Made by a program: the position numbers and the translations under genes
Shown here: piece by piece, positions 50,992 through 59,084 of the stretch
Numbering within the stretch: position 1 is the stretch's first letter
Layout: the number at the start of each line of letters is the position of its first letter
The notes under the pieces: model-generated
Told to the model about the DNA's origin: nothing
Database searches by the model: none
Seen by the model: the letters and a program-made list of their open reading frames with translations, nothing else
DNA from: CALCTE01 sp045585835
GTDB lineage: Bacteria > Bacillota > Clostridia > Oscillospirales > CAG-272
Direction: 5' to 3'
NCBI GenBank assembly: GCA_045585835.1
Contig: JAZMZG010000016.1
Coordinates: 50,346-114,345 of the forward strand
Length of the DNA stretch: 64,000 nt

Positions 50992-52718
50992 TCTTCGTCG
51001 CCTCCCTTCGTTTGCTGATCGTATATTTCTTTGTAGATATGGCTAGTCTCAAGAAGCTCCTTATGAGTGCCTACGGCGGATATCTTACCGCCGTCGAGAA
51101 CGATTATCATATCCGCATCTTCAACCGATGCAACTCTTTGAGCAATAATGATCTTCGTCGTTTCGGGGATATATTCCTTAAAGCCCGCACGTATGAGTGC
51201 GTCCGTCTTCATATCGACGGCGCTGGTGGAGTCGTCCAAAATGAGCACCTTCGGCTTCTTTAAAAGGGCTCTCGCAATACAAAGGCGTTGCTTTTGACCG
51301 CCCGAAACGTTCGTTCCGCCTTGCTCTATCTTCGTTTCATAGCCGTCGGGGAAGCTTTCGATAAATTCAGCCGCCTGCGCAAGCTTGCACGCTTCTCTTA
51401 TCTCCTCGTCCGTAGCGTCCTTATTTCCCCAACGCAGATTTTCGCTTATCGTGCCGGAGAAGAGGAGATTTTTTTGAAGCACCATCGAAACGCTGTTTCG
51501 CAAGGTTTCAAGGTCGTATTCTCTGACGTCTCTTCCGTCAAGCTTAACGGAGCCCACGCTTACGTCGTAAAGACGGGGTATAAGCTGCACGAGCGTTGTT
51601 TTACTTGAGCCCGTACCGCCCAAGATGCCTACGGTCATACCCGATTTGATTTCGAGGTTTATGTTCTCAAGCGCGTATATTTCGGCGTCCTTCGAATACT
51701 TAAAGCTTACGTTTTCAAAGGAGATAGCACCGCTTTTGATTTCATAAACGGGATTTTCGGGGTTAGTAAGTGCAGGTTCTTCCGTTAAGAGTTCGTTTAT
51801 ACGCTTAAACGACTCTACGGACATCGTAAGCATAACGTATATCATTCCGAGCATCATAAGCGACATAAGTATCTGCACGCCGTATGTGAGCATCGCTGAA
51901 ATTTCGCCTATGCCGATAGCGCCGCCGACGGACATTTTTGAGCCGACGATGAGCACGAACGCCATATTGAAGTAAATGCAAAACTGCATTATGGGTGAGT
52001 TAAGTGCAACAAGGCGCTCTGCCTTCGTGAAGTCTACGCGTATATCCTCGGACGCCTTTGCGAACTTTTCCTTTTCGTATTCTTCACGGGAGAAGCCTTT
52101 TACAACACGCATGCCTCTTACGTTTTCTTCAATTGATTCGTTGAGCTTGTCGTATTTCTTAAATACCCTTCTGAAAGCGGGCATCGCCTTGCGGCTTACC
52201 ATAAGAAGTCCGAAAATGAGCACGGGTATAACGATAACGAAGGTCGTCGCAAGCGCTCCGCCCATAATGTAAGCCATTATTATTGAAAAGATAAGCATAA
52301 GCGGGCTTCGTATCGCTATGCGGATAAGCATCATATACGACATCTGTGCGTTTACGACGTCGGTCGTGATACGTGTGACAAGTGATGCGGAAGAAAATTT
52401 ATCTATATTTTCAAAGGTGTAGGTCTGTATCTTTGAAAATATATCGTGCCTTAGATTTTTGGAAAATCCGCTTGAGGCTTTAGCGCAGGTAAATCCCGCA
52501 ATACCGCCGCAGGCAAGAGATAATATGGCAAGAAATATCAAAATGCCGCCCGTTTTGAGTATGTAACCCATATCTACGCCGGCTTCAATTTCGTTGACGA
52601 GATTTGCCGTAATGAAGGGAATTATGGCTTCGATGATAGCTTCGCCCACGATAAAAATGAGCGTGAGGATCGTCGGAAGCTTGTATTCCCGCACACTTTT
52701 GAAGATTCGTTTAAACAT
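50988..52718 (-). CDS. ABC exporter, membrane-ATPase fusion, first subunit
   Basis: 576 residues: transmembrane domain (about 1-310) plus ATPase (Walker A GGTGSSKTT, signature VSGGQKQRLC, Walker B VLILDDSTSAVD, H-loop replaced: IIAQRVASV). The Walker A has Ser for Gly, and Asp rather than Glu follows Walker B, so this chain has a degenerate catalytic site, typical of the shorter member of heterodimeric exporters. It is first in the operon, behind a consensus promoter. Confidence 0.92.
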   Translation of the reverse strand: MFKRIFKSVREYKLPTILTLIFIVGEAIIEAIIPFITANLVNEIEAGVDMGYILKTGGILIFLAILSLACGGIAGFTCAKASSGFSKNLRHDIFSKIQTYTFENIDKFSSASLVTRITTDVVNAQMSYMMLIRIAIRSPLMLIFSIIMAYIMGGALATTFVIVIPVLIFGLLMVSRKAMPAFRRVFKKYDKLNESIEENVRGMRVVKGFSREEYEKEKFAKASEDIRVDFTKAERLVALNSPIMQFCIYFNMAFVLIVGSKMSVGGAIGIGEISAMLTYGVQILMSLMMLGMIYVMLTMSVESFKRINELLTEEPALTNPENPVYEIKSGAISFENVSFKYSKDAEIYALENINLEIKSGMTVGILGGTGSSKTTLVQLIPRLYDVSVGSVKLDGRDVREYDLETLRNSVSMVLQKNLLFSGTISENLRWGNKDATDEEIREACKLAQAAEFIESFPDGYETKIEQGGTNVSGGQKQRLCIARALLKKPKVLILDDSTSAVDMKTDALIRAGFKEYIPETTKIIIAQRVASVEDADMIIVLDGGKISAVGTHKELLETSHIYKEIYDQQTKGGDEE

Positions 52719-52748
52719 AGCTTTATAATCCTTTCTTTACAAATCTTT

Positions 52749-52777
52749 ATTATACAACAAATATATCTTAAAGTCAA
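52749..52777 (-). promoter_or_regulatory. promoter for the ABC exporter pair
   Basis: -35 TTGACT (52772-52777), spacer 17, -10 TATAAT (52749-52754). Confidence 0.78.
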
Positions 52778-52841
52778 TCAAAAAGGGCGGTAATGTTGCG
52801 GCAAAATATTAGGCATTAGGCAGTAGGGAGTAGAGAATGAA

Positions 52842-52872
52842 TAAAAAGCGCCTCCCTCAGAGCGAGGGAGGC
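52842..52872 (-). terminator. terminator after the 52880-54029 membrane gene pair
   Basis: On the minus strand the stem CGCCTCCCTC / GAGGGAGGCG (52848-52872) is followed by five T residues. The interval 52785-52841 holds only a short low-complexity ATTAGGC/AGTAGGGAGTAG stretch. Confidence 0.82.
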
Positions 52873-52879
52873 GAGAAGA

Positions 52880-53443
52880 CTATTCTTCGTGGCTTTTCAT
52901 AAATTCATCGTGGCGCCTATATAACTTTCTCCACACGGCTCCGTATACGCACGCGTATATCACAAGATACGGCAGAAGATACAGCAAGTGGCAGCCGACG
53001 TAGACAAGGTAATCTTTAGCCTCCGGACTTGCCATCATATTTTCAATAAGCTCCTTGCGCCCCGACGGAACGTAATAGAGCTTCGTGAAAATTAAATTCG
53101 CGGGAGCGGCAAGGTACATACCGTAATACCAAAAGGTGCTGATTACAAGCCGAACTATCTCGGTTGGGAGAACTATTGCAAGGAAGTGGAAAAACCACAG
53201 CTTTCTGTCGGGATTCGGGGAAAAATGCTTATGCGCGGATTTGTAGAAAAATCGCGACAAAACGAAGATGGGAAGCGCTACGGTTACGAGGAATATCACG
53301 AAGTATTTTACCGTATTTGAAACGCTGTCCCAGCCGAGCGCAGTCAGTATAAGCTGCATGACGAGAAACGACGGTGCGTGAAGAAGAAAGCTTTTAGCCA
53401 TATATACCTGCGCGTCCTTTGCAATGCTGTCCTGATACATCAC
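52880..53443 (-). CDS. four-segment membrane protein of unknown function
   Basis: 187 residues with about four hydrophobic segments (near 20-35, 45-62, 84-105, 148-170) and a charged C-terminus (RRHDEFMKSHEE). I do not recognise the family. It begins 1 base after the zinc-ribbon membrane protein gene and is certainly co-transcribed with it. Confidence 0.75.
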   Translation of the reverse strand: MMYQDSIAKDAQVYMAKSFLLHAPSFLVMQLILTALGWDSVSNTVKYFVIFLVTVALPIFVLSRFFYKSAHKHFSPNPDRKLWFFHFLAIVLPTEIVRLVISTFWYYGMYLAAPANLIFTKLYYVPSGRKELIENMMASPEAKDYLVYVGCHLLYLLPYLVIYACVYGAVWRKLYRRHDEFMKSHEE

Positions 53444-53444
53444 T

Positions 53445-54029
53445 TCACCCCCTGTATATTTTCAGCGAATGGCCGCATTCTTTGCAAAAGTCGGGCGACT
53501 CGTAATTATAGTGTCCGCAGATTATGCACCTGACCTTATCGTTCTTCGACTTCGGTTGCGACTGAATGTAATTCGTGCCCTTTATATGTACCACGGCTTC
53601 GCCCATAGTGTATATGCCGTGAGGAATATGGTCGGTCTTTTCTCGGTACGCGGTCTTCCATATCTTATTTCCCGACGGAAGCAATATTTTTATCCTGATA
53701 CTCGCTATGTAGTTCGGCGTTCTTCTGAGCGTATGAGCGGATAATTCGCGGGTAACCTTGTCGTGCACTTCGATTATCGTGCCGCAAAACGATTTATCCT
53801 TTAAAAATGCGACTATCTCTATACTGTCGACGAAAATAAGCAGAATTATGAAGTAAACGGCAAGTCTGTTCCAGACGGATATTCTTTCTATCGGATAGCA
53901 GAATATTTCAATACACGCAAACACGAGAAGTAGGAAAGCCGCGCCGAACACGCAAAAACGGATTCTTTTTTTGCGCTTTTTCTTTACGTATTCTTTTATG
54001 TCAGACGGCATGTATATTCTCTTATCCAC
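53445..54029 (-). CDS. membrane protein with C-terminal zinc ribbon
   Basis: 194 residues: basic N-terminus (KKKRKKRIR), two hydrophobic segments (about 24-44 and 54-75), a middle cytoplasmic domain, and a terminal four-cysteine zinc ribbon CIICGHYNYESPDFCKECGH (about 165-185). Function unknown. It is first of a two-gene operon, behind a promoter at 54068-54096. Confidence 0.75.
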   Translation of the reverse strand: MDKRIYMPSDIKEYVKKKRKKRIRFCVFGAAFLLLVFACIEIFCYPIERISVWNRLAVYFIILLIFVDSIEIVAFLKDKSFCGTIIEVHDKVTRELSAHTLRRTPNYIASIRIKILLPSGNKIWKTAYREKTDHIPHGIYTMGEAVVHIKGTNYIQSQPKSKNDKVRCIICGHYNYESPDFCKECGHSLKIYRG

Positions 54030-54067
54030 CGGTTTACCTCCGTTTTTAGAGACGGGAATCTACATGT

Positions 54068-54096
54068 ATCTTATCATACCCTCACACAAAAGTCAA
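54068..54096 (-). promoter_or_regulatory. promoter for the two-gene membrane operon
   Basis: -35 TTGACT (54091-54096), spacer 17, extended -10 TGATAAGAT (TAAGAT at 54068-54073). Confidence 0.7.
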
Positions 54097-54153
54097 GATA
54101 TTCGCCGATACGGAAGGCTACGGACTCACCTATCGAGAAAATATTTTTCCACC

Positions 54154-54182
54154 TTGAAAAGTATTTTCCATTATGGTATAAT
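54154..54182 (+). promoter_or_regulatory. promoter for the membrane-linked XRE regulator
   Basis: -35 TTGAAA (54154-54159), spacer 17, extended -10 TGGTATAAT (TATAAT at 54177-54182). Confidence 0.75.
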
Positions 54183-54215
54183 CACTGTAAAAGTAAGTTA
54201 TTTCGGAGGTATTCG

Positions 54216-54827
54216 GTGAAGGATATAAAGAATGCAGTCGCCAAAAATATAACCGAGCTTCGTATTTTGAACAATATGACGCAAATGGAGCTTGCCGAGA
54301 AGTTAAACTATTCCGACAAGACCATTTCAAAATGGGAGAGAGGCGAATCGTCTCCCGATATATCCGTTTTAGTCGAGCTTTCCGAGCTTTACGGCGTCAC
54401 CCTCGACTACCTTGTAAAATCGGAAAATATCGAAGATGTTGTTATACGCCGTAGATCAAGCGAGGTGAGCTATAGCCGCCGTGCCGTTTCGTATATTGCG
54501 GAGAGCGGCTGCTGGATAGCGGCAGTTTTGGCTTTTATAATCACCACGCTTATAATGAATCGTATGACTTTCCAGTGGCTTTATTTTCTTTACACCTTGC
54601 CCGTTGCATTGATAGTGAAGCTGATTTTCAATTCCGTATGGTTCAACCCAAGACACAATTATTTGATAATATCGGCACTTATGTGGTCGATACTTGCAAC
54701 CGTTCACATTACGTTTCTTTACTTCAAGATAAACGTTTCCTTGATCTATTTATTGGGAGTGGCGGGACAGATCATTATAGTCCTTTGCTCCTTCATTAAA
54801 AAGCCGAAAAAGCAAATAAACGAATAA
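54216..54827 (+). CDS. XRE-family regulator with membrane domain
   Basis: 203 residues: Cro/C1 helix-turn-helix at about 6-62 (MTQMELAEKL, TISKWERGESSPD, LYGVTLDYLVKS), followed by four hydrophobic segments (about 92-195) that anchor it in the membrane. The start is GTG at 54216 with GGAGG upstream. Membrane XRE proteins of this kind often respond to envelope signals; targets are unknown. It is divergent from the membrane operon at 53445. Confidence 0.88.
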   Translation: MKDIKNAVAKNITELRILNNMTQMELAEKLNYSDKTISKWERGESSPDISVLVELSELYGVTLDYLVKSENIEDVVIRRRSSEVSYSRRAVSYIAESGCWIAAVLAFIITTLIMNRMTFQWLYFLYTLPVALIVKLIFNSVWFNPRHNYLIISALMWSILATVHITFLYFKINVSLIYLLGVAGQIIIVLCSFIKKPKKQINE

Positions 54828-54863
54828 AAAACGCCCGTTTTCGCTTGAAAACGGGCGTTTTTA
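54826..54863 (+). terminator. intrinsic terminator
   Basis: Stem AAAACGCCCGTTTTC / GAAAACGGGCGTTTT with a 4-base loop and T run. Confidence 0.88.
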
Positions 54864-54949
54864 CGCCAATTCTACGATTCGGAGAGTTGGAGAGAGAAAT
54901 TCTACGGCAGAGGAACGGATTAGTAGAAGGGCTTTTTTGGCTGAATGTG

Positions 54950-54978
54950 TTTACATAGGTTTTCAGTAAAAGTATAAT
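54950..54978 (+). promoter_or_regulatory. promoter for the glycosyltransferase cluster
   Basis: -35 TTTACA (54950-54955), spacer 17, -10 TATAAT (54973-54978). Confidence 0.75.
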
Positions 54979-55018
54979 TGATATGTCAAGTCGAAAAAAG
55001 AAATAAAGGAGCGATAAA

Positions 55019-55945
55019 ATGAAAAAGACCATACCGATTATTTTTTCCACAGACGACAATTACGTGCCTTATCTTGATGTTGCTATTTCTTCACTTATAG
55101 AAAATGCATCAAGAGATTACAGCTATAAGATAATCGTTCTCAATACCGGACTTTTGCCCGTAAATACAGCAAAACTCAATTCAAACGAGTGCGACGGATT
55201 TGATATAGAATTTTTTGATATATCGGAGAGCATAAAAGAGATAAGTGCTCATTTTAAGAACGTATATCACTTTTCACTTGCATCGTATTACCGTTTGTTT
55301 ATTGCATCGCTTTTTCCGCAATATGACAAGGTCATTTATCTTGATTGCGACCTTGTTGTGCTCGGCGACATATCGAAGCTGTACAATATTGAGCTTGGCG
55401 AAAATATTTTGGGTGCTGCGTCGGAGCAATATGTTAAAAGCACACCCGAATTCAGACGTTATGCAAACGTGGCCTTGGGTGTTGACCCCGATGTATACGT
55501 AAATTCGGGCGTTTTGGTGATGAATCTTGAGGAATTCAGAAAAAATAAAATTGAGGGAAAATTTATCGAGCTTATTACGAAGTACGATTTCGACCTGCTT
55601 GACCCCGACCAAGCGTATTTGAACTATCTTTGCAAGGACAAGATATACTTATTGCAAAGCGGTTGGAACAACGAACCGATCCTAACCTCTTGCGAGGGTG
55701 AGAAAAACATCGTTCATTACGCACTTTATAAAAAGCCTTGGCAATACGATGACGTAAAAGACGGCGAATATTTTTGGCACTATGCGAAAAAATCTGCCTT
55801 TTATGAGCGAATACTTGAAAATAAGGCGGCTTTCGGTGAGGCGGAAAAAGCGAAAAAGGAAGCTGCTGCAACGGAAATCATCGAGCACGCAAATTTGATA
55901 GTCGAATCCGATTACACATTTGCAAAGCTTATTTGCAGGAGTTAA
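55019..55945 (+). CDS. glycosyltransferase family 8 protein
   Basis: 308 residues, GT8 (LgtC/GspA-type retaining galactosyl- or glucosyltransferase). The N-terminal nucleotide-sugar segment is IPIIFSTDDNYVPYL, the metal-binding DxD is YLDCDLVVLGD (Asp109, Asp111), followed by VYVNSGVLVMNLEEF, DPDQAYLNYL and a C-terminal VHYALYKKPWQY. Cytoplasmic. It heads a cluster with two membrane-lipid acyltransferase-like genes, which suggests a glycolipid product (inference). Confidence 0.9.
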   Translation: MKKTIPIIFSTDDNYVPYLDVAISSLIENASRDYSYKIIVLNTGLLPVNTAKLNSNECDGFDIEFFDISESIKEISAHFKNVYHFSLASYYRLFIASLFPQYDKVIYLDCDLVVLGDISKLYNIELGENILGAASEQYVKSTPEFRRYANVALGVDPDVYVNSGVLVMNLEEFRKNKIEGKFIELITKYDFDLLDPDQAYLNYLCKDKIYLLQSGWNNEPILTSCEGEKNIVHYALYKKPWQYDDVKDGEYFWHYAKKSAFYERILENKAAFGEAEKAKKEAAATEIIEHANLIVESDYTFAKLICRS

Positions 55946-55948
55946 GTT

Positions 55949-56779
55949 ATGGAAAAATCAGCTCATAAAATCAAGATCTTGGAAAAAATATCCGAGCTTG
56001 AGAAAAAACAGCTTTGGCACGTAGACGTTGAGGACGACCCCGAAACGTATCCGCTTGGGCCGGATAAGGTGGATTATCTCAACAAAAAGCTGTCAAGCAA
56101 GCTAAAAACGGGTATAGCGAATATTTTGGGCGCACGCTTTTACGACAAAATGATAGCTAAAAGACAGCTTATCATAAAAGAAGTCAGGGGCATTGAGAAT
56201 TTCGAAAAAGTCAAAGGCGGGAAAATAGTGACCTGTAACCATTTCAGCGTATGCGACAACTACGCCGTATGGGTTGCACTGCGTAAGTCCATGCACGGCA
56301 AGATGCTTTACAAGGTCATACGTGAGGGAAACTACACTAACCCTCCAAAGCCTTTTGGACTTTTTATGCGCCATTGTAACACCTTGCCTTTATCAAGCCA
56401 AAACGCAACCATGGCAAAGTTTATGAAGGCGTTTTCCTGCCTTTTGGGGCGAGGAGAGACCATACTCATATACCCCGAGCAAAGTATGTGGTACAATTAC
56501 AAAAAGCCGCGTCCCTTACAAGACGGAGCATTTTCTCTTGCAGTGCGAAACAACGCACCCGTCGTTCCTGTGTTTATAACTATGGAAGACAGCGACATTC
56601 TTGACGGTGACGGCTTTTTTGTTCAAGAGTACACGCTTCATATATTGCCCGCGATTTATCCCGATAAAACGCTCTCCCGTGTTGAAGCCAAAAACGATAT
56701 GAAAAACAAAAACTACGCTTCGTGGGTAAAGACCTACGAGGAATTTTACAAAAAGCCATTGGAGTACGACGAGAAATGA
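55949..56779 (+). CDS. PlsC-like lysophospholipid acyltransferase
   Basis: 276 residues of the 1-acyl-glycerol-3-phosphate acyltransferase superfamily. The catalytic HX4D is in CNHFSVCDNY (His98, Asp103), motif III in LIYPEQSMWYNY, and motif IV in NAPVVPVFI. No clear membrane segment, so it is probably a peripheral membrane enzyme. The first 50 residues before the domain are charged and unique. It starts 3 bases after the GT8 gene and overlaps the next gene by four bases. The acceptor may be a glycolipid. Confidence 0.85.
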   Translation: MEKSAHKIKILEKISELEKKQLWHVDVEDDPETYPLGPDKVDYLNKKLSSKLKTGIANILGARFYDKMIAKRQLIIKEVRGIENFEKVKGGKIVTCNHFSVCDNYAVWVALRKSMHGKMLYKVIREGNYTNPPKPFGLFMRHCNTLPLSSQNATMAKFMKAFSCLLGRGETILIYPEQSMWYNYKKPRPLQDGAFSLAVRNNAPVVPVFITMEDSDILDGDGFFVQEYTLHILPAIYPDKTLSRVEAKNDMKNKNYASWVKTYEEFYKKPLEYDEK

Positions 56780-57330
56780 AGCTGTATCTTTCCGTAATAG
56801 GCTCGGCGATGATTATAATATCGCTTGTGAATATTGCTTTTCAAACGGCAGCTTGGCAGTACGTCATTATATCGGTCGTGCTTTGCACCGCCCTTCAATT
56901 TACCCTTGACGGCTCGATTGCGCTTATCATAAATAAAATGCCGGATAAGCTTTTCGGTATAGATAACCCGCTTTTTGCGGTGAGTCAGAGAGAAAGAAAT
57001 ATATACAAAAAACTAAAGGTGCGGGCGTGGAAGGACAAGGTATGGGAGCTTGGCGGACTTGGGGGATTCAGCAAAAAAAGCTTAAAAAGCCCAAGCGATC
57101 CCGAGTATATAGAGCGCTTCATAATCGAATGCAACAAGGGAGTGGTCGTGCACAGACTGTCCTATTTTATTGGCTTTTTGCCAATGTTGTTTATACCGAA
57201 TATATGCGCATTTTCCATCGCTTTTCCCGTGGGTGCGGTCAATTTGTTTTTAAACGTATTGCCGACGCTTGCACTGCGTTATAATACGCCCAAACTCCGT
57301 GCGGCGCTTGAGAGAATGAGAAAAAAGTAA
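56776..57330 (+). CDS. CrtO-like (glycosyl-diaponeurosporenoate acyltransferase family) membrane protein
   Basis: 184 residues from ATG 56776, chosen for the ATGA overlap with the previous stop; the longer frame start at 56722 lies deep inside that gene. Hydrophobic segments at about 4-20, 26-45, 123-143 and 146-160 flank a cytoplasmic loop with the family core KKLKVRAWKDKVWELGG and HRLSYF. It resembles the CrtO-type acyltransferase of staphyloxanthin synthesis, but no carotenoid genes occur here, so a related glycolipid acylation is more likely. Confidence 0.75.
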   Translation: MKLYLSVIGSAMIIISLVNIAFQTAAWQYVIISVVLCTALQFTLDGSIALIINKMPDKLFGIDNPLFAVSQRERNIYKKLKVRAWKDKVWELGGLGGFSKKSLKSPSDPEYIERFIIECNKGVVVHRLSYFIGFLPMLFIPNICAFSIAFPVGAVNLFLNVLPTLALRYNTPKLRAALERMRKK

Positions 57331-57357
57331 GAGTGCGCTAAAATCTTTCTACATGCC

Positions 57358-57386
57358 TTGAAATGTGCTTTTTGTTATGGTATAAT
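57358..57386 (+). promoter_or_regulatory. promoter for the SufC-SufB-type operon
   Basis: -35 TTGAAA (57358-57363), spacer 17, extended -10 TGGTATAAT (TATAAT at 57381-57386). Confidence 0.78.
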
Positions 57387-57415
57387 AATATAATCACATA
57401 AAAGAGGATATAAGA

Positions 57416-58141
57416 ATGCTTGAACTTAAAAATATATGCTACAGCGTAGTGGGCGAGGACGGAAACAAAAAAACGATACTTGATAACGTTTCCTTAAAGC
57501 TCTCCGAGGGTTTTACCGTTATAACCGGCCCCAACGGAAGCGGAAAATCGACCATAGCCAAAATAATTGCGGGTATAATAAAGCCCGATTCGGGAAAAAT
57601 TTTCCTTGACGGAGAGGATATAACCGAAATGTCCGTGACGGACAGAGCAAAAAGCGGCGTAAGCTTTGCTTTCCAACAGCCTGTCAGATTTAAGGGTATC
57701 AAGGTCAAGGACCTTATAAACTTTGCCGCAGGCAAGGAGATAAGCATATCCGATGCGTGCAGATATCTTTCCGAGGTAGGACTTTGCGCACGCGACTATA
57801 TCGACAGAGAGGTAAACGCAAACCTTTCCGGCGGCGAGCTCAAGCGTATCGAGATAGCTACGCTTCTTGCAAGAAGCACCAAGCTGTCTATCTTCGATGA
57901 GCCCGAGGCAGGAATCGATATATGGAGCTTCAACAGTCTTATTAAAGTTTTTGAGAAGCTTCACGACGAAATAAACGGCACGATAGTCATAATCTCTCAC
58001 CAAGAGAGAATATTAAACGTAGCGGACAGAATAGTTCTTCTTTCGGGCGGAAAGGTCGAAAAGGACGGCACTAGAGACGAGATATTTGACGGGCTCTTTT
58101 GCAAGGAAGGCGTTTGCAAAGTGCTTTCCGACAAAATGTAA
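57416..58141 (+). CDS. SufC-type Fe-S cluster assembly ATPase
   Basis: 241 residues, a soluble ABC ATPase without membrane partner. Walker A GPNGSGKST (38-46), signature LSGGELKR, and Walker B LSIFDEPEAGIDIWSF match SufC, including the unusual Gly-Ile-Asp after the Walker B Glu. It lies 14 bases before a SufB/SufD-like gene; together they match the minimal two-protein (SMS-like) Fe-S scaffold rather than a full sufCDSUB operon, since no sufS, sufU or sufD is present. Confidence 0.88.
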   Translation: MLELKNICYSVVGEDGNKKTILDNVSLKLSEGFTVITGPNGSGKSTIAKIIAGIIKPDSGKIFLDGEDITEMSVTDRAKSGVSFAFQQPVRFKGIKVKDLINFAAGKEISISDACRYLSEVGLCARDYIDREVNANLSGGELKRIEIATLLARSTKLSIFDEPEAGIDIWSFNSLIKVFEKLHDEINGTIVIISHQERILNVADRIVLLSGGKVEKDGTRDEIFDGLFCKEGVCKVLSDKM

Positions 58142-58155
58142 GGGAGGTACGTATT

Positions 58156-59073
58156 ATGGATAAGCTTGAAAAAAATATGCTTGCGGAGATAGCCGATTTA
58201 CACGAGGTACCCGTCGGCGCCTATAACATAAGGCTCAACGGAAAATCCGAAATGAGAAATACGACCGCAAATATAGATATCGTTTCCAAAGAGGACAAAA
58301 ACGGCATCGACATTATTATAAAGCCTTTCACCAAGGGTGAAAGCGTACACATACCCGTTATCTTGTCAAAAAGCGGACACCAAGAGCTCGTATATAACGA
58401 TTTTCACATCGGAGAGGGCGCAGACGTCCTTATAGTTGCGGGCTGCGGCATTCATAACAGCGGCTGCGACACCTCAAAGCACGACGGTATCCATACCTTC
58501 CATATAGGCAAAAACGCTCACGTAAAATACGTTGAAAAGCATTACGGAGAAGGCGAGGGCGAAGGTGAGAGGGTGATGAACCCCACCACAGTCATAAACG
58601 TTGACGAGGGCGGATTTTTCGAGATGGAGACTACGCAGATAAAAGGCGTTGATTCCACGGAAAGGAAGACGCTTGCAACTGTAAAAGCGGGCGGAAAGCT
58701 CGTCGTTACCGAAAAGCTCTATACGCACGAAAAGCAGTATGCGGGTACGGATTTCACGGTCGACCTTGACGGTGAAGATTCTTCCGCACATATAGTTTCA
58801 CGCTCCGTTGCGGCAGGCGACTCAAGACAGGTATTCCTTGCCAAAATGAACGGAAATGCAAGATGTAATGCTCACTCCGAGTGCGATGCGATAATACTTG
58901 ATAACGGCAAGGTCAGCGCAATTCCCGAAATTTGCGCAAACACGCTTGAAGCGGAAATGATACACGAGGCGGCCATAGGAAAGATAGCGGGCGAACAGCT
59001 CATAAAGCTTATGACGCTCGGACTTTCCGAAAAGGAAGCCGAAGAACAGATAATAAACGGTTTTTTGAAGTAA
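58156..59073 (+). CDS. SufB/SufD-like Fe-S scaffold protein (short form)
   Basis: 305 residues, shorter than SufB (about 470) because the N-terminal region is missing. The right-handed beta-helix core is evident: VAGCGIHNSGCDTSKHDG, HVKYVEKHYGEGEG, FEMETTQIKGVD and the C-terminal SAIPEICANTLEAEMIHEAAIGKI. This C-terminal signature, with Cys, Glu and His, is that of SufB/D. The ATG at 58156 follows AAGGGAGG; the earlier frame start is inside sufC. Partner of the SufC-type ATPase. Confidence 0.88.
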   Translation: MDKLEKNMLAEIADLHEVPVGAYNIRLNGKSEMRNTTANIDIVSKEDKNGIDIIIKPFTKGESVHIPVILSKSGHQELVYNDFHIGEGADVLIVAGCGIHNSGCDTSKHDGIHTFHIGKNAHVKYVEKHYGEGEGEGERVMNPTTVINVDEGGFFEMETTQIKGVDSTERKTLATVKAGGKLVVTEKLYTHEKQYAGTDFTVDLDGEDSSAHIVSRSVAAGDSRQVFLAKMNGNARCNAHSECDAIILDNGKVSAIPEICANTLEAEMIHEAAIGKIAGEQLIKLMTLGLSEKEAEEQIINGFLK

Positions 59074-59084
59074 GAAGGTAAGCT

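Noticed and set aside
52800..52841. Insertion-sequence remnant or attachment site near the ATTAGGC repeats
   Set aside because: Only short low-complexity repetition is seen, with no inverted ends, duplication or transposase fragment.
55019..57330. Carotenoid (staphyloxanthin-like) pathway
   Set aside because: Only a CrtO-like gene is present; no crtM, crtN or crtP homologues occur in the window.
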